The translations under genes and the position numbers were made by a program. A DNA stretch of 64,000 nucleotides from Akkermansiaceae bacterium. GTDB taxonomy: Bacteria; Verrucomicrobiota; Verrucomicrobiia; Verrucomicrobiales; Akkermansiaceae. The stretch spans positions 1 to 64,000 of the forward strand of contig CAJIZY010000002.1 of NCBI GenBank assembly GCA_905181965.1, in the 5' to 3' direction. Of the stretch, positions 8,559-16,848 are shown in pieces; position 1 is the first letter of the stretch, and the number at the start of each line of letters is the position of its first letter. Under the pieces are notes generated by a model, which had not been told where the DNA came from, ran no database searches, and saw only the letters and a list, made by a program, of their open reading frames with translations.

Positions 8559-11500
8559 ATGACACTTTGTAAGACTCCTATTGCTTTGGCGCTCGTCCTG
8601 AGCTTCCTCGGATTGGTAAACCACCCGGTCTCGGCATCTCCTGACGGTGTTGTGGTATTCAATGAGGTGCAATATAATCCGACGGGGTCTGATGAGAGCG
8701 GCGAGTGGATCGAGTTATTCAACCAGATGGGGATCATCACCGACATCTCGGGGTGGCGGATCGACGGCATCGGATACACCTTCCTTAAAGGCACCTTAGT
8801 GAATCCAGGCAGTTATATTGTGATCGCCAAGACGCCGAGCGCTGGGGAGTTTGGCCCATTCACCGGGAGTATCGATAATGGTGGTGAGCGATTGAGACTT
8901 TATAATCAGAGCGACCGCCTCATGGACGAGCTCGACTTTGGCGATGATGCTCGATGGCCGGCCGCGGCAGACGGATCAGGAGCGACACTCGCCAAGCGGA
9001 AAGAGTACACCGCGAGTGGCAAATCGAACCTGTGGACTTATTCGGAGCAACTCGGAGGGACACGCCTCGCGGCCAACTTTCCTGATGCTGGAGGCCCTCC
9101 GCCCACGACAACCGTAGGCTTGATCACTCTCGCTGATGTTTGGAGATACAAGGACACTTCAGCTGATCCAGGCGCAGGCTGGGCTGCGAGCGCACATCCA
9201 ATTGGCGGCGATTGGAAGTCAGGGGCAGGCGGGATCGGTTTCGAAAGCGGCACCACCATTTCTCTGGGGACAGTGCTGAGCCACCCCAATGCCAACCCAA
9301 GCTATGTGTCCACTTATTACTATGAACGCGAGTTTGACTTAAGTGCCGCACAGTTGTCGGGATTGCAGTCCCTCAAATTGCGGCACGGCTTTGATGACGG
9401 CGCGGTGGTCTATCTCAACGGAACGGAAGTTTTGCGGGTGAATATGCCTGCCGGAGTCATCGACGCTAGCACCACAGCTCTCCGTGGCGTGGAAATCGAT
9501 AACCTTTCAGCCGATATGACACTCCCGACTAGCGCGCTGGTTTCAGGGAGTAATCGGATTTCAGTTGAAGTCCATCAGGAAAGAATCGGCAGCAGCGACA
9601 CCGTGTTCGGGGTCGAACTAGATGTGGAATTCGCTGGCGTGAATCCGAGTTCCGTTCCGATGCTTTCATTCAATGAAGTGCCGCCCGCGACTGAGACTAG
9701 CTTTTGGGTAGAGTTAATCAACAATGGTCCAGCTAATATCGATCTCGCAGGCATCGTCATCTCGGCTGGTAATGATCCATTGCGCCAGTATCAGCTCGAG
9801 GTTGGGCAACTCGCCCCGGAAGCCCTTCTTTTGATTGATGAGGCTGCTCTCGGCTTCAAGCCTGCTGATGGAGAGAAACTTTTTCTTTTTGATGCCAACG
9901 AGACGGTGGTTCTCGACGCCCGCGAGGTGACTGGGAGGCTCCGCGGCCGTGCCAAAGAAAGGAAGGGAACTTGGTGCTATCCGAACATTGCCACGCCAGG
10001 GTTGCCGAATATTTTTGTGTTCAATCAAGAAATCGTGATTAGTGAAATCGCATACAGTCCACCAGGTCTTGGGGGCAGTCCGGGGGTGCCACCGACATTC
10101 GATGTTATGCCACTAGTAGTGATGGGAGACAGCTGGAGGTATAATAGTGCCGATGTCGATTTGGCTCCTGATTGGGCAACCGAAGAACATCCGTCTGTCG
10201 GTAATTGGAAAACTGCGACAGGGCCAATTGGTTTTGAGACCGGTGCGTTACCGGTCTCACTTTCGACGGTCCTTCGCAACTATACTTCGTCGACCGTGAC
10301 TTACTACTATGAGACGGATTTTATTGTCTCAGCAGAAGTTTTTAACACCGCCGAGTCGCTGGTAATAACCCATCAAATCGATGACGGAGCCGCGTTCTAT
10401 ATCAACGGGGTACGGGTTGGCGAATTCAACTTGTCTTCGGGTGTACTCAACCCAGAGACCCTTGCAAGTCCAAGCGTTGGCAACGCGGCTATTGAGACCT
10501 TGCAGATCCCAGTGTCGAGTCTCATGATCGGCGCAAACCGGCTTTCGGTGGAGGTGCATCAGAGTAGCACGGGGAGCAGCGACACGGTATTCGGGGTTGG
10601 GCTTGATGCGCGGGTGCAAACTTCTCCCGGCATGGCGGCGTTGCCGTTTCGCAATTCAGATAACCAGTGGGTCGAGATTGCCAACCGTGGAGCAAGCGCG
10701 GTCGACCTTGGCGGCTGGGACTTCAACCGTGGGATCGCCTTCAGTTTCCCTGCAGGCACGATGCTTGCACCGGGGGAACATGCTTGCGTTGCACGTGATT
10801 CGGCTCTCTTTACCGCCGCGTTTCCCGGCGCCCGACTTCTTGGTGAGTTCTCGGGCTCTCTATCACGAACCAGCGAATACATCTTGCTACGTGATGCTCA
10901 CCGCAACCCGGTGGACGCACTCAGATACTTCGACGGAGGGCGCTGGCCTAAGGCTGCTGATGGTGGTGGTTCGACTTTGGAGTTGCGCGATTTGAACGCA
11001 GACAACGGCGATGCGGTGGCGTGGGCAGCGAGCGATGAGTCCAGCCGAACGGAGTGGAAGACTTACACTTATCGAGAGAGAGCAGCGAGTAGTCGTGGGC
11101 CGGACAATCAATGGCGCGAGTTCAATATGGGACTGCTTTCCGACGGCGAAATGCTGATCGATGATATCAGCGTGATCGAAAACCCCGACGGCGGTGCGGT
11201 GCAGAAGCTGAGCGATACGACCTTCAATAATTCTGCCGCTTGGAAACTTGTTGGAAATCATCGGCATGGAGAAATCATCGATGATCCGGATACCCCGGGG
11301 AATAAGGTTTTGCGGATCGTTGCCACGGGCGCGACCGAGCACATGCACAATCAGATTTTCACGAAACTCTCTTCGGCCATCTCAAATGGCACCGAGTATG
11401 AAATTTCGTTTCGCGCTCGCTGGGTTTCGGGTTCTCGACAGCTACACACGCGGCTCTATTTTAACCGCTGTGCCAACGTGAACCTTATTGATCGTCCTCA

Positions 11501-11675
11501 AGATGTCGGCACCCCATCTGCTCCTAACTCGCGTGCTGAGGGGAACATCGGGCCAACCTATTCGGGGATGAAGCACTCTCCGGCGGTACCCTCGGCGGGC
11601 GAGCCCACCACTGTTTCAGTGGTGGCAAACGACCCGGACGGCATTTCAAGCCTTACTCTTATTCTACTCGGTTAA
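8559..11675 (+). CDS. Lamin-tail/CotH-like surface protein, N-terminal part (fragment 1 of 3)
   Basis: 1,038 residues in this frame, starting with a signal peptide (ALALVLSFLGLVNHPVSA). A first lamin-tail domain covers about residues 30-140 (VVFNEVQYNPTGSDESGEWI; WIELFNQ). Two copies of a discoidin-like module follow: VWRYKDTSADPGAGWA... and SWRYNSADVDLAPDWA..., each with a conserved FDDGAVVYLNG/IDDGAAFYINGV and SVEVHQ..GSSDTVFGV. A second and third lamin-tail-like domain lie between and after them. The end reads DPDGISSLTL and then a stop, but the next frame continues with FYSVNGGAFQTVAM, so one extra base (or two missing) near 11661 breaks the gene. It belongs with the next two entries as one protein of about 1,850 residues. 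Role inferred: large exported surface protein. Confidence 0.85.
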   Translation: MTLCKTPIALALVLSFLGLVNHPVSASPDGVVVFNEVQYNPTGSDESGEWIELFNQMGIITDISGWRIDGIGYTFLKGTLVNPGSYIVIAKTPSAGEFGPFTGSIDNGGERLRLYNQSDRLMDELDFGDDARWPAAADGSGATLAKRKEYTASGKSNLWTYSEQLGGTRLAANFPDAGGPPPTTTVGLITLADVWRYKDTSADPGAGWAASAHPIGGDWKSGAGGIGFESGTTISLGTVLSHPNANPSYVSTYYYEREFDLSAAQLSGLQSLKLRHGFDDGAVVYLNGTEVLRVNMPAGVIDASTTALRGVEIDNLSADMTLPTSALVSGSNRISVEVHQERIGSSDTVFGVELDVEFAGVNPSSVPMLSFNEVPPATETSFWVELINNGPANIDLAGIVISAGNDPLRQYQLEVGQLAPEALLLIDEAALGFKPADGEKLFLFDANETVVLDAREVTGRLRGRAKERKGTWCYPNIATPGLPNIFVFNQEIVISEIAYSPPGLGGSPGVPPTFDVMPLVVMGDSWRYNSADVDLAPDWATEEHPSVGNWKTATGPIGFETGALPVSLSTVLRNYTSSTVTYYYETDFIVSAEVFNTAESLVITHQIDDGAAFYINGVRVGEFNLSSGVLNPETLASPSVGNAAIETLQIPVSSLMIGANRLSVEVHQSSTGSSDTVFGVGLDARVQTSPGMAALPFRNSDNQWVEIANRGASAVDLGGWDFNRGIAFSFPAGTMLAPGEHACVARDSALFTAAFPGARLLGEFSGSLSRTSEYILLRDAHRNPVDALRYFDGGRWPKAADGGGSTLELRDLNADNGDAVAWAASDESSRTEWKTYTYRERAASSRGPDNQWREFNMGLLSDGEMLIDDISVIENPDGGAVQKLSDTTFNNSAAWKLVGNHRHGEIIDDPDTPGNKVLRIVATGATEHMHNQIFTKLSSAISNGTEYEISFRARWVSGSRQLHTRLYFNRCANVNLIDRPQDVGTPSAPNSRAEGNIGPTYSGMKHSPAVPSAGEPTTVSVVANDPDGISSLTLILLG

Positions 11676-11700
11676 CGGTGGAGCGTTTCAGACTGTCGCA

Positions 11701-12771
11701 ATGGGTGGCGGCGCGGGTGGATTGTATAGCGGACAGGTCCCTGGGCAGTCATCCGGCGCGCGTGTGCAGTTCTATCTGACTGGTGCCGACTCGACCGGAG
11801 CCACGCAAACATTCCCTCAAGAGGGTCCGGACTCTAGGGCGATGTATCAAGTAAACGACGGTCTGGCGGCCACCAACGGCTGGCAAAATTTTCGCATTAT
11901 TATGACTGCGGCGGATTCCAGTTTCCAGCACCGGTCCATTGAAGTGATGAGCAATGACCGTCTCGGTGCCACCATCATCGATCGTGAGGGAGACATCTAC
12001 TATGGCTGCGGCGTGCGATTGAAAAGCAGCCAGCGTGGACGCGCCAATCTCAACCGCGTCGGCTACAGCGTGCGTTTCCCATCGGATGGGCTCTATCGCG
12101 GCGCGCTCGACTCGGTGGCGATAGACCGGTCGGAAAGCCAGAGGCCGGGGCAACGGGAATTGCTCTTCGACATCATGATTGCCAATTCCAACGGCGTCAT
12201 TAGCCGCTACTATGACTTCGTCAAAGTGCTTGCACCAAATTCATCGCTGACCGGCGGCGGACTCTTGCAGATGGCTCGCTACGGTGACGTCTTCCTTGAT
12301 TCGCAATTTGACAAGGGTGGTGATGGGCAGCTCTACGAGTATGAACTCATTTATTATCCAACAAGTGAGGATGGCAACGGTTTCAAGCGTCCACAACCTG
12401 ACAGTGTGACCGGATCGAGCGTCTCGAATGCTAGTGACGATCCAGAACTTTATCGCTGGTTCTTTCTCAATAAAAACAACCGGGAGGCCGACAATTTTGC
12501 GCCAATCATGGCCTACAATCAACATTTTCGCAATTCGGGAGCCTCCTTTGATGCTGGGCTTGAGGATGTCGTCGATGTTGACAGTTGGTTCCGAGGTATG
12601 GCCTACGCTGTCTTGAGCGGAGCGGGAGACAACGCCGGGTCTGGTAGCCAGCATAATGGGATGTATTACGCGCGCCCCGACGGACGTATCATGTTCCTGC
12701 CCGCACGACATGGACTTCGGTGCTGCCGGAGGGAATCCTACAGCATCGATCTTCGCCAACCGAGAATGTAG
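11701..12771 (+). CDS. CotH-like kinase region of the same surface protein (fragment 2 of 3)
   Basis: The true coding frame begins near 11662, immediately at the frameshift; ATG 11701 is merely the first start codon in frame. The segment carries an adhesin-like stretch (VQFYLTGADSTGATQTFP) and then what resembles the first half of a CotH-type kinase domain: FRIIMTAADSS, YYGCGVRLKSSQRG, VGYSVRFPSD, MARYGDVFLDSQFDKGGDGQ, and RWFFLNKNNREADNF. The frame is lost after GRIMFLP. The next frame resumes with HDMDFGAAGGN, the expected acidic metal-binding motif, if one C is removed from the CCC at 12700-12702. Assignment to CotH (protein/surface kinase) is by motif order and is moderately secure; phosphotransfer activity is not shown. 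Confidence 0.75.
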   Translation: MGGGAGGLYSGQVPGQSSGARVQFYLTGADSTGATQTFPQEGPDSRAMYQVNDGLAATNGWQNFRIIMTAADSSFQHRSIEVMSNDRLGATIIDREGDIYYGCGVRLKSSQRGRANLNRVGYSVRFPSDGLYRGALDSVAIDRSESQRPGQRELLFDIMIANSNGVISRYYDFVKVLAPNSSLTGGGLLQMARYGDVFLDSQFDKGGDGQLYEYELIYYPTSEDGNGFKRPQPDSVTGSSVSNASDDPELYRWFFLNKNNREADNFAPIMAYNQHFRNSGASFDAGLEDVVDVDSWFRGMAYAVLSGAGDNAGSGSQHNGMYYARPDGRIMFLPARHGLRCCRRESYSIDLRQPRM

Positions 12772-14131
12772 CAAGCTGGCAAATTCGAGTTCGACGCCTG
12801 GCAATGCGCAACGCCGACGTATCTACTTCGGCATTCTTCACGACATTGTCACGACGACATGGAACAGCGCTTACATGTCAAATTATACGACTCACTTGGC
12901 GTCGCTGGACTCGCGTCAGAACTGGGCTGGCAAGCTCAACTCTTTTGATCGACGCCGCAACTACGTGCTCACCCAGATCAATAACTCCATCGCTCCCACC
13001 AATTTTTCAATCACCACGCCTTCGCCATTGACGGTGGCATCGAGTACGGCAACGGTTTCTGGCAAAGGATGGGTGAACGTTCGGGAGATCCGCCTAGCTG
13101 GCAGTTCTGATCCGCGGGCGGTCGAATGGATGGATGGTAATTCTTGGGCGGTGAATATCCCGGTGGCACCAGGCTCACATGCTTACCGAATTGAGGCCTA
13201 TGATTTTTCTGGGGAGCTCATCGAAACCGATACGATTAGGGTCGATAACAATGGAACGGTTGAACCGGCTTCTACCTTGAATCTCGCCGTCTCCGAGTTG
13301 ATGTACAATCCATCCGCCCCGACGGCAGCAGAGGTGAATTCTGGATTTGCTGATGCTGACCTGTTCGAATTCATCGAGCTGACCAACATCGGAACTTTGG
13401 ACGTCGATCTCACAGAAGTGAGCTTTACCGCTGGCATCAATTACGATCTGCCAGCGATAGTTATCCCATCGGGTGAGCGAGTCATCCTCGCCCGTAACCG
13501 TGATGCTTTCCTCTTACGCCATCCGGGGATGGCCCCATTTTTGCTTACCGGCGAATACGGGATTGGTGACACAAACAAGCTCGCCAATGGCGGTGAGCTT
13601 ATTGTAATTCAAGATGGATTGGGTGGCGATATCCGTCGTTTTACCTACAACGATAAATTTCCCTGGCCCAATGTTTCTGACGGTGATGGACCAAGCTTAG
13701 TGTTGATCGCGCCCGATACAAATCCTGATCATGCCCTCCCATCGAATTGGCGAGCTAGTGCTATTTCCGGCGGTAACCCGGGTTCTTCAGACGCCAAGTC
13801 CTTCGTTGGGGATCCCAATGCTGACCTCGACAACAACGGCGTCCGCGACCTCGTCGATCACGCTTTGCTTGGCGATGGCTTGCAGATTCTGACCTTCAGT
13901 GGCTCGACGGTTGGTTTCGAATTTAATCGTGACCTCGCTGCAGACGACGTGGTAGTCGGACTTCAAGTCTCAACTGATTTGTCAAATTGGACGAATGGCT
14001 CTGAATTGTTCTCGGCGTTAGATCCGATCTACCTTGGGACAGGGGGGCAGCGAATACGTTATGAAGCTCAGAGCTCAGAATTGCCGGCAGAGCGCTTTTT
14101 CATCAGACTGCAGGTGGTGCTGACCAAGTAA
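12656..14131 (+). CDS. C-terminal part of the lamin-tail/CotH-like surface protein (fragment 3 of 3)
   Basis: The conserved frame joins at about 12703 (LP|HDMDFGAAGGN); sequence between 12656 and 12702 in this frame is out-of-frame read-through. It completes the CotH-like kinase region (YFGILHDIVTTTWNSAYM; LASLDSRQNWAGKL; RRNYVLTQI), followed by a beta domain (TTPSPLTVASSTATVSGKGW), another lamin-tail domain (LAVSELMYNPSAPTAAEV; EFIELTNIGTLDVDLTEVSF), a linker with an EF-hand-like DPNADLDNNGVRDLVDHALL, and the common verrucomicrobial C-terminal module ending RFFIRLQVVLTK. No PEP-CTERM tail is seen. Together the three fragments span 8559-14131. Confidence 0.78.
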   Translation: MGCITRAPTDVSCSCPHDMDFGAAGGNPTASIFANRECSKLANSSSTPGNAQRRRIYFGILHDIVTTTWNSAYMSNYTTHLASLDSRQNWAGKLNSFDRRRNYVLTQINNSIAPTNFSITTPSPLTVASSTATVSGKGWVNVREIRLAGSSDPRAVEWMDGNSWAVNIPVAPGSHAYRIEAYDFSGELIETDTIRVDNNGTVEPASTLNLAVSELMYNPSAPTAAEVNSGFADADLFEFIELTNIGTLDVDLTEVSFTAGINYDLPAIVIPSGERVILARNRDAFLLRHPGMAPFLLTGEYGIGDTNKLANGGELIVIQDGLGGDIRRFTYNDKFPWPNVSDGDGPSLVLIAPDTNPDHALPSNWRASAISGGNPGSSDAKSFVGDPNADLDNNGVRDLVDHALLGDGLQILTFSGSTVGFEFNRDLAADDVVVGLQVSTDLSNWTNGSELFSALDPIYLGTGGQRIRYEAQSSELPAERFFIRLQVVLTK

Positions 14132-14139
14132 AGGGAGAG

Positions 14140-14197
14140 CTCGCCCCCTCAAAAGCTTTCAATCCTATTGGATTTTTGACAAAACCAAAAGGGCGAG
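14140..14197 (+). promoter_or_regulatory. Inverted repeat overlapping a likely ribosome binding site
   Basis: CTCGCCC at 14140-14146, just after the stop codon at 14131, is complementary to GGGCGAG at 14191-14197, which lies 5 bp before ATG 14203 and includes the purine-rich stretch likely to bind the ribosome. The arms are 7 bp and 44 nt apart. A structure that hides the start site is possible, but the loop is long and chance is not excluded. Confidence 0.25.
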
Positions 14198-14202
14198 AGA
14201 CC

Positions 14203-16077
14203 ATGAAACAACCAATTCTCAAGATTTTCATGCTCGGCCTAGGCCTCGCCGGGCTAGCTGGCACAGTTTGGGTCATCACATCCATGATCAAAGAAGATCC
14301 GGATCGTTCTAGCTCAGGTCTTGCGCGCGGACCATTCAAGACGCGCCACGCAAAGGATTATCAACGACCAACTCAGGTTGCAGTGGACGGAGACTCGACC
14401 AGTATTGATTTTTCCAGCGTAGGAGCGAAAACGGCTGCCGATTTACAATTAGAAAATCTTGATCCAGGCAAGGCCGGTTGGGACACCGAATTGCAAAGCG
14501 ACTCTGCGGCCCGCGCGCTCACCCTTATTTTCGACAAAGATGGTGTCGATAAGCCGATCGCTGAGGACTTTCGGGGGACTCCGCTCAGGCCTGATTTGGT
14601 TGAAATCTATTCCAGTGATGGGATCCAAGTTCGGCGCTTGCAAGTCGGACAGTCTGGTGACGAAGTCCACGCTTTTGATAAGGTTGCCTTTCTTAAGGCA
14701 CTCCCAAAGCAACATGGCACTAGAAAGATTATTCGTATTTCACGGAAGGGGAATGAGGGCAATTTCTCCACTCGGGTCATCGCTTCCACCCACGATGAAT
14801 CCGGCGTCGGGAAATGGCATCAAACAACCAGTGTATGGGATTGCAACTGGGAAGTCTCAGCTCTCGAATCTGACGGATTACCACGTCTAAAACGACTCAC
14901 GCTGCTTTCCCACGAAGAGGTCACTCGCACTGGAAAAAAACCGCTATTTGAAGATATCGCAGGCAACGTACTCCCAGAAGAAATCGGTCCGCACGATTCG
15001 CCTGTGACACACTGGGCTCGATCCTTGACCAAAATCGATGATATGCATTTTGCGGGGCACCACGGAATCGCAGTCGGCGATGCGAATGGTGATGGACTGG
15101 ACGATCTGTATGTTTGCGACTGCGGCGGTTTGCCCAACCGCCTTTATTTGCAGAACCCGGAAGGCACCACCCGCGACGTTTCGGCGCAGGCTGGCGTCGA
15201 CTGGCTCGAGTCTTCCAAGTCGGCGCTATTCCTCGATCTCGACAATGATGGCGATCAGGATCTCGTCGTCGCGACAGTCGCTCTGCTGCTCGTCTTGGAA
15301 AACAATGGCAAGGCAACCTTTTCGCTGCGCGGTGGAATACCGGGCATGTCGAACCCGCAGTCTTTGTCCGCGGCTGACTACGACGGCGATGGCGATCTCG
15401 ATCTGTTCGTCTGCAACTACGGCACCGATTCGTCCGCCGGCGGTCTGCGGGGATCTACGGCCGGAATACCACTGCCGTTTAACGATGCCGAAAACGGTGG
15501 TCGTAATGCGCTGCTACGAAATGACGGCAGTCTACAATTTTCAGATGTTACGAGCGCCGCTGGAATTGCTACGGGTAGCGATCGTTGGAGCTTCGCCGCT
15601 TCATGGGAAGACTACGACAATGACGGAGATCAAGACCTCTATGTTGCTAACGACTTCGGCCGTAATAATCTATTCCGCAATGACGCCGGTCGGTTCACGG
15701 ATGTTGCTGCCGCTGCCGGCGTAGAGGACATTTCATCCGGGATGTCAGTGGCGTGGAGCGATGCCAATCGAGATGGTAGGATGGATGTCTACGTCAGCAA
15801 TATGTTCTCGTCTGCCGGGGGGCGCGTTGCATTTCAGCGACAGTTCGGCAAGGGCAATCCGGGCGCGACTGCCGATTTGCAACGGATGGCACGCGGCAAC
15901 ACCCTTTTCCTTGGGAGCGACATGGGGAAATTTGATGATGTGAGCGAGTCTGCCGGAGTCAATGTCGGCCTCTGGGCATGGAGTTCGCAATTCGCGGATC
16001 TCAACAACGATGGTTGGCAGGACTTGGTCGTCGCAAATGGTTACATGACCAACGAGGTCGGCGGTCCCGATTTGTGA
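14203..16077 (+). CDS. FG-GAP/ASPIC-UnbV protein, N-terminal part ending at an in-frame TGA (segment 1 of 3)
   Basis: ATG 14203 is preferred over the TTG at 14176 because it follows GGGCGAGAG and begins a proper signal anchor (MKQPILKIFMLGLGLAGLAG). The first 250 residues lack recognisable motifs. Then FG-GAP/VCBS calcium-binding repeats appear: GDANGDGLDDLYVCD, DLDNDGDQDLVVA, DYDGDGDLDLFVC, DYDNDGDQDLYVAND, DANRDGRMDVYVSN, DLNNDGWQDLVVAN. The frame stops at TGA 16075-16077 directly after NEVGGPDL. The same frame continues without any shift as SFYWRQVVSPSP, sequence conserved in this family, so the TGA lies inside the domain. Family members are exported beta-propellers of unknown activity. 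Confidence 0.85.
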   Translation: MKQPILKIFMLGLGLAGLAGTVWVITSMIKEDPDRSSSGLARGPFKTRHAKDYQRPTQVAVDGDSTSIDFSSVGAKTAADLQLENLDPGKAGWDTELQSDSAARALTLIFDKDGVDKPIAEDFRGTPLRPDLVEIYSSDGIQVRRLQVGQSGDEVHAFDKVAFLKALPKQHGTRKIIRISRKGNEGNFSTRVIASTHDESGVGKWHQTTSVWDCNWEVSALESDGLPRLKRLTLLSHEEVTRTGKKPLFEDIAGNVLPEEIGPHDSPVTHWARSLTKIDDMHFAGHHGIAVGDANGDGLDDLYVCDCGGLPNRLYLQNPEGTTRDVSAQAGVDWLESSKSALFLDLDNDGDQDLVVATVALLLVLENNGKATFSLRGGIPGMSNPQSLSAADYDGDGDLDLFVCNYGTDSSAGGLRGSTAGIPLPFNDAENGGRNALLRNDGSLQFSDVTSAAGIATGSDRWSFAASWEDYDNDGDQDLYVANDFGRNNLFRNDAGRFTDVAAAAGVEDISSGMSVAWSDANRDGRMDVYVSNMFSSAGGRVAFQRQFGKGNPGATADLQRMARGNTLFLGSDMGKFDDVSESAGVNVGLWAWSSQFADLNNDGWQDLVVANGYMTNEVGGPDL

Positions 16078-16107
16078 AGTTTTTACTGGCGGCAGGTCGT
16101 GTCGCCA
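16075..16107 (+). promoter_or_regulatory. In-frame TGA followed by a SECIS-like hairpin (possible selenocysteine site)
   Basis: TGA 16075-16077 sits in a continuous reading frame. Downstream, TGGCGGCA (16087-16094) pairs with TGTCGCCA (16100-16107), 8 bp with one G-T pair, leaving an apical loop GGTCG. The loop begins 17 nt after the TGA. Bacterial SECIS elements lie directly downstream of the UGA and have a short stem with a G in the first loop positions; that of E. coli fdhF has a GGUC-containing loop at a similar distance. Against this, the hairpin also encodes the conserved WRQVV, and a plain nonsense mutation or sequence error is possible. No selA, selB or selC is in this window. Confidence 0.35.
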
Positions 16108-16848
16108 TCACCGACGGATTTCACCGACAAGGAGGCGGTTGGTGAGTATGCAAATGCTTGGACAGCCATCATGAAATCGGCGCGCTCAGGAAGTTCGTGG
16201 AGCGGCTCGGAGACGAACCGCACTTTTCTGAACACTGGTGGGGGACGTTTTGCGGACGCCTCTTACGTCTCCGGGTTCGGATTCGATGACGACGGGCGGG
16301 CGTTGGCCGTAACCGACTGGGATGGCGATGGTGACCTCGATTTGTGGGCACACAATCGCACCGCGCCGCGCTTGCGCCTGCTACGCAACAACTCACCACA
16401 GGCGAATCGTTCGGTGGCGTTCCGACTGGAGGGTGGCAATAATTCAAATCGCGATGCGATTGGGGCCCGACTAAAGCTGACGCTCTCCAATGGTAGCGAA
16501 CTTCTGCAGACGCTGCGTGCAGGTAGTGGATTTCTTTCTCAATCATCAAAATGGATCCACTTTGGAATCGATCCTGGGGCGTCACCATCTTCGCTCCATG
16601 TGATTTGGCCGGATGGGGTTGAAGAGTCGTTTCCCGGGATCGCGGCAGGTGAGCGCTACCGCCTTACGGAAGGGGGAGCGCTGCGGAGGGCTGCTCCGCG
16701 TGCCGCTGTTCACCTAGGGCTAGCTCGGCAACGAACGATCGCACCGCAGCCTTCCCGGGCAGATGGTTTTACCAGGGAGAATTCCGCTTCCGGAGTTCCG
16801 CTACATCCCAGCGGGGAAATTGGAACCCGCCGGACTTCTCCGAGGTGA
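16078..16848 (+). CDS. ASPIC/UnbV domain of the same FG-GAP protein (segment 2 of 3)
   Basis: This segment is in the same frame as the gene that stops at 16077. It starts SFYWRQVVSPSP, includes another FG-GAP repeat (TDWDGDGDLDLWAHN), and has a clear ASPIC/UnbV domain: RSVAFRLEGGNNSNRDAIG, LLQTLRAGSGFLSQSS, WIHFGIDPGA and VIWPDGVEESFPG. An independent start (ATG 16171 or GTG 16099) would leave the domain order broken and no signal peptide, so it is best read as a continuation. After about 16760 the frame becomes meaningless and coding resumes in another frame with MVLPGRIPLPEF, pointing to one gained base (or two lost) near 16755-16765. Confidence 0.8.
   Translation, partial: SFYWRQVVSPSPTDFTDKEAVGEYANAWTAIMKSARSGSSWSGSETNRTFLNTGGGRFADASYVSGFGFDDDGRALAVTDWDGDGDLDLWAHNRTAPRLRLLRNNSPQANRSVAFRLEGGNNSNRDAIGARLKLTLSNGSELLQTLRAGSGFLSQSSKWIHFGIDPGASPSSLHVIWPDGVEESFPGIAAGERYRLTEGGALRRAAPRAAVHLGLARQRTIAPQPSRADGFTRENSASGVPLHPSGEIGTRRTSPR

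Noticed and set aside
12241-12804. 187-codon minus-strand open frame
   Set aside because: Opposite the CotH-like region, which has conserved motifs; no independent evidence.
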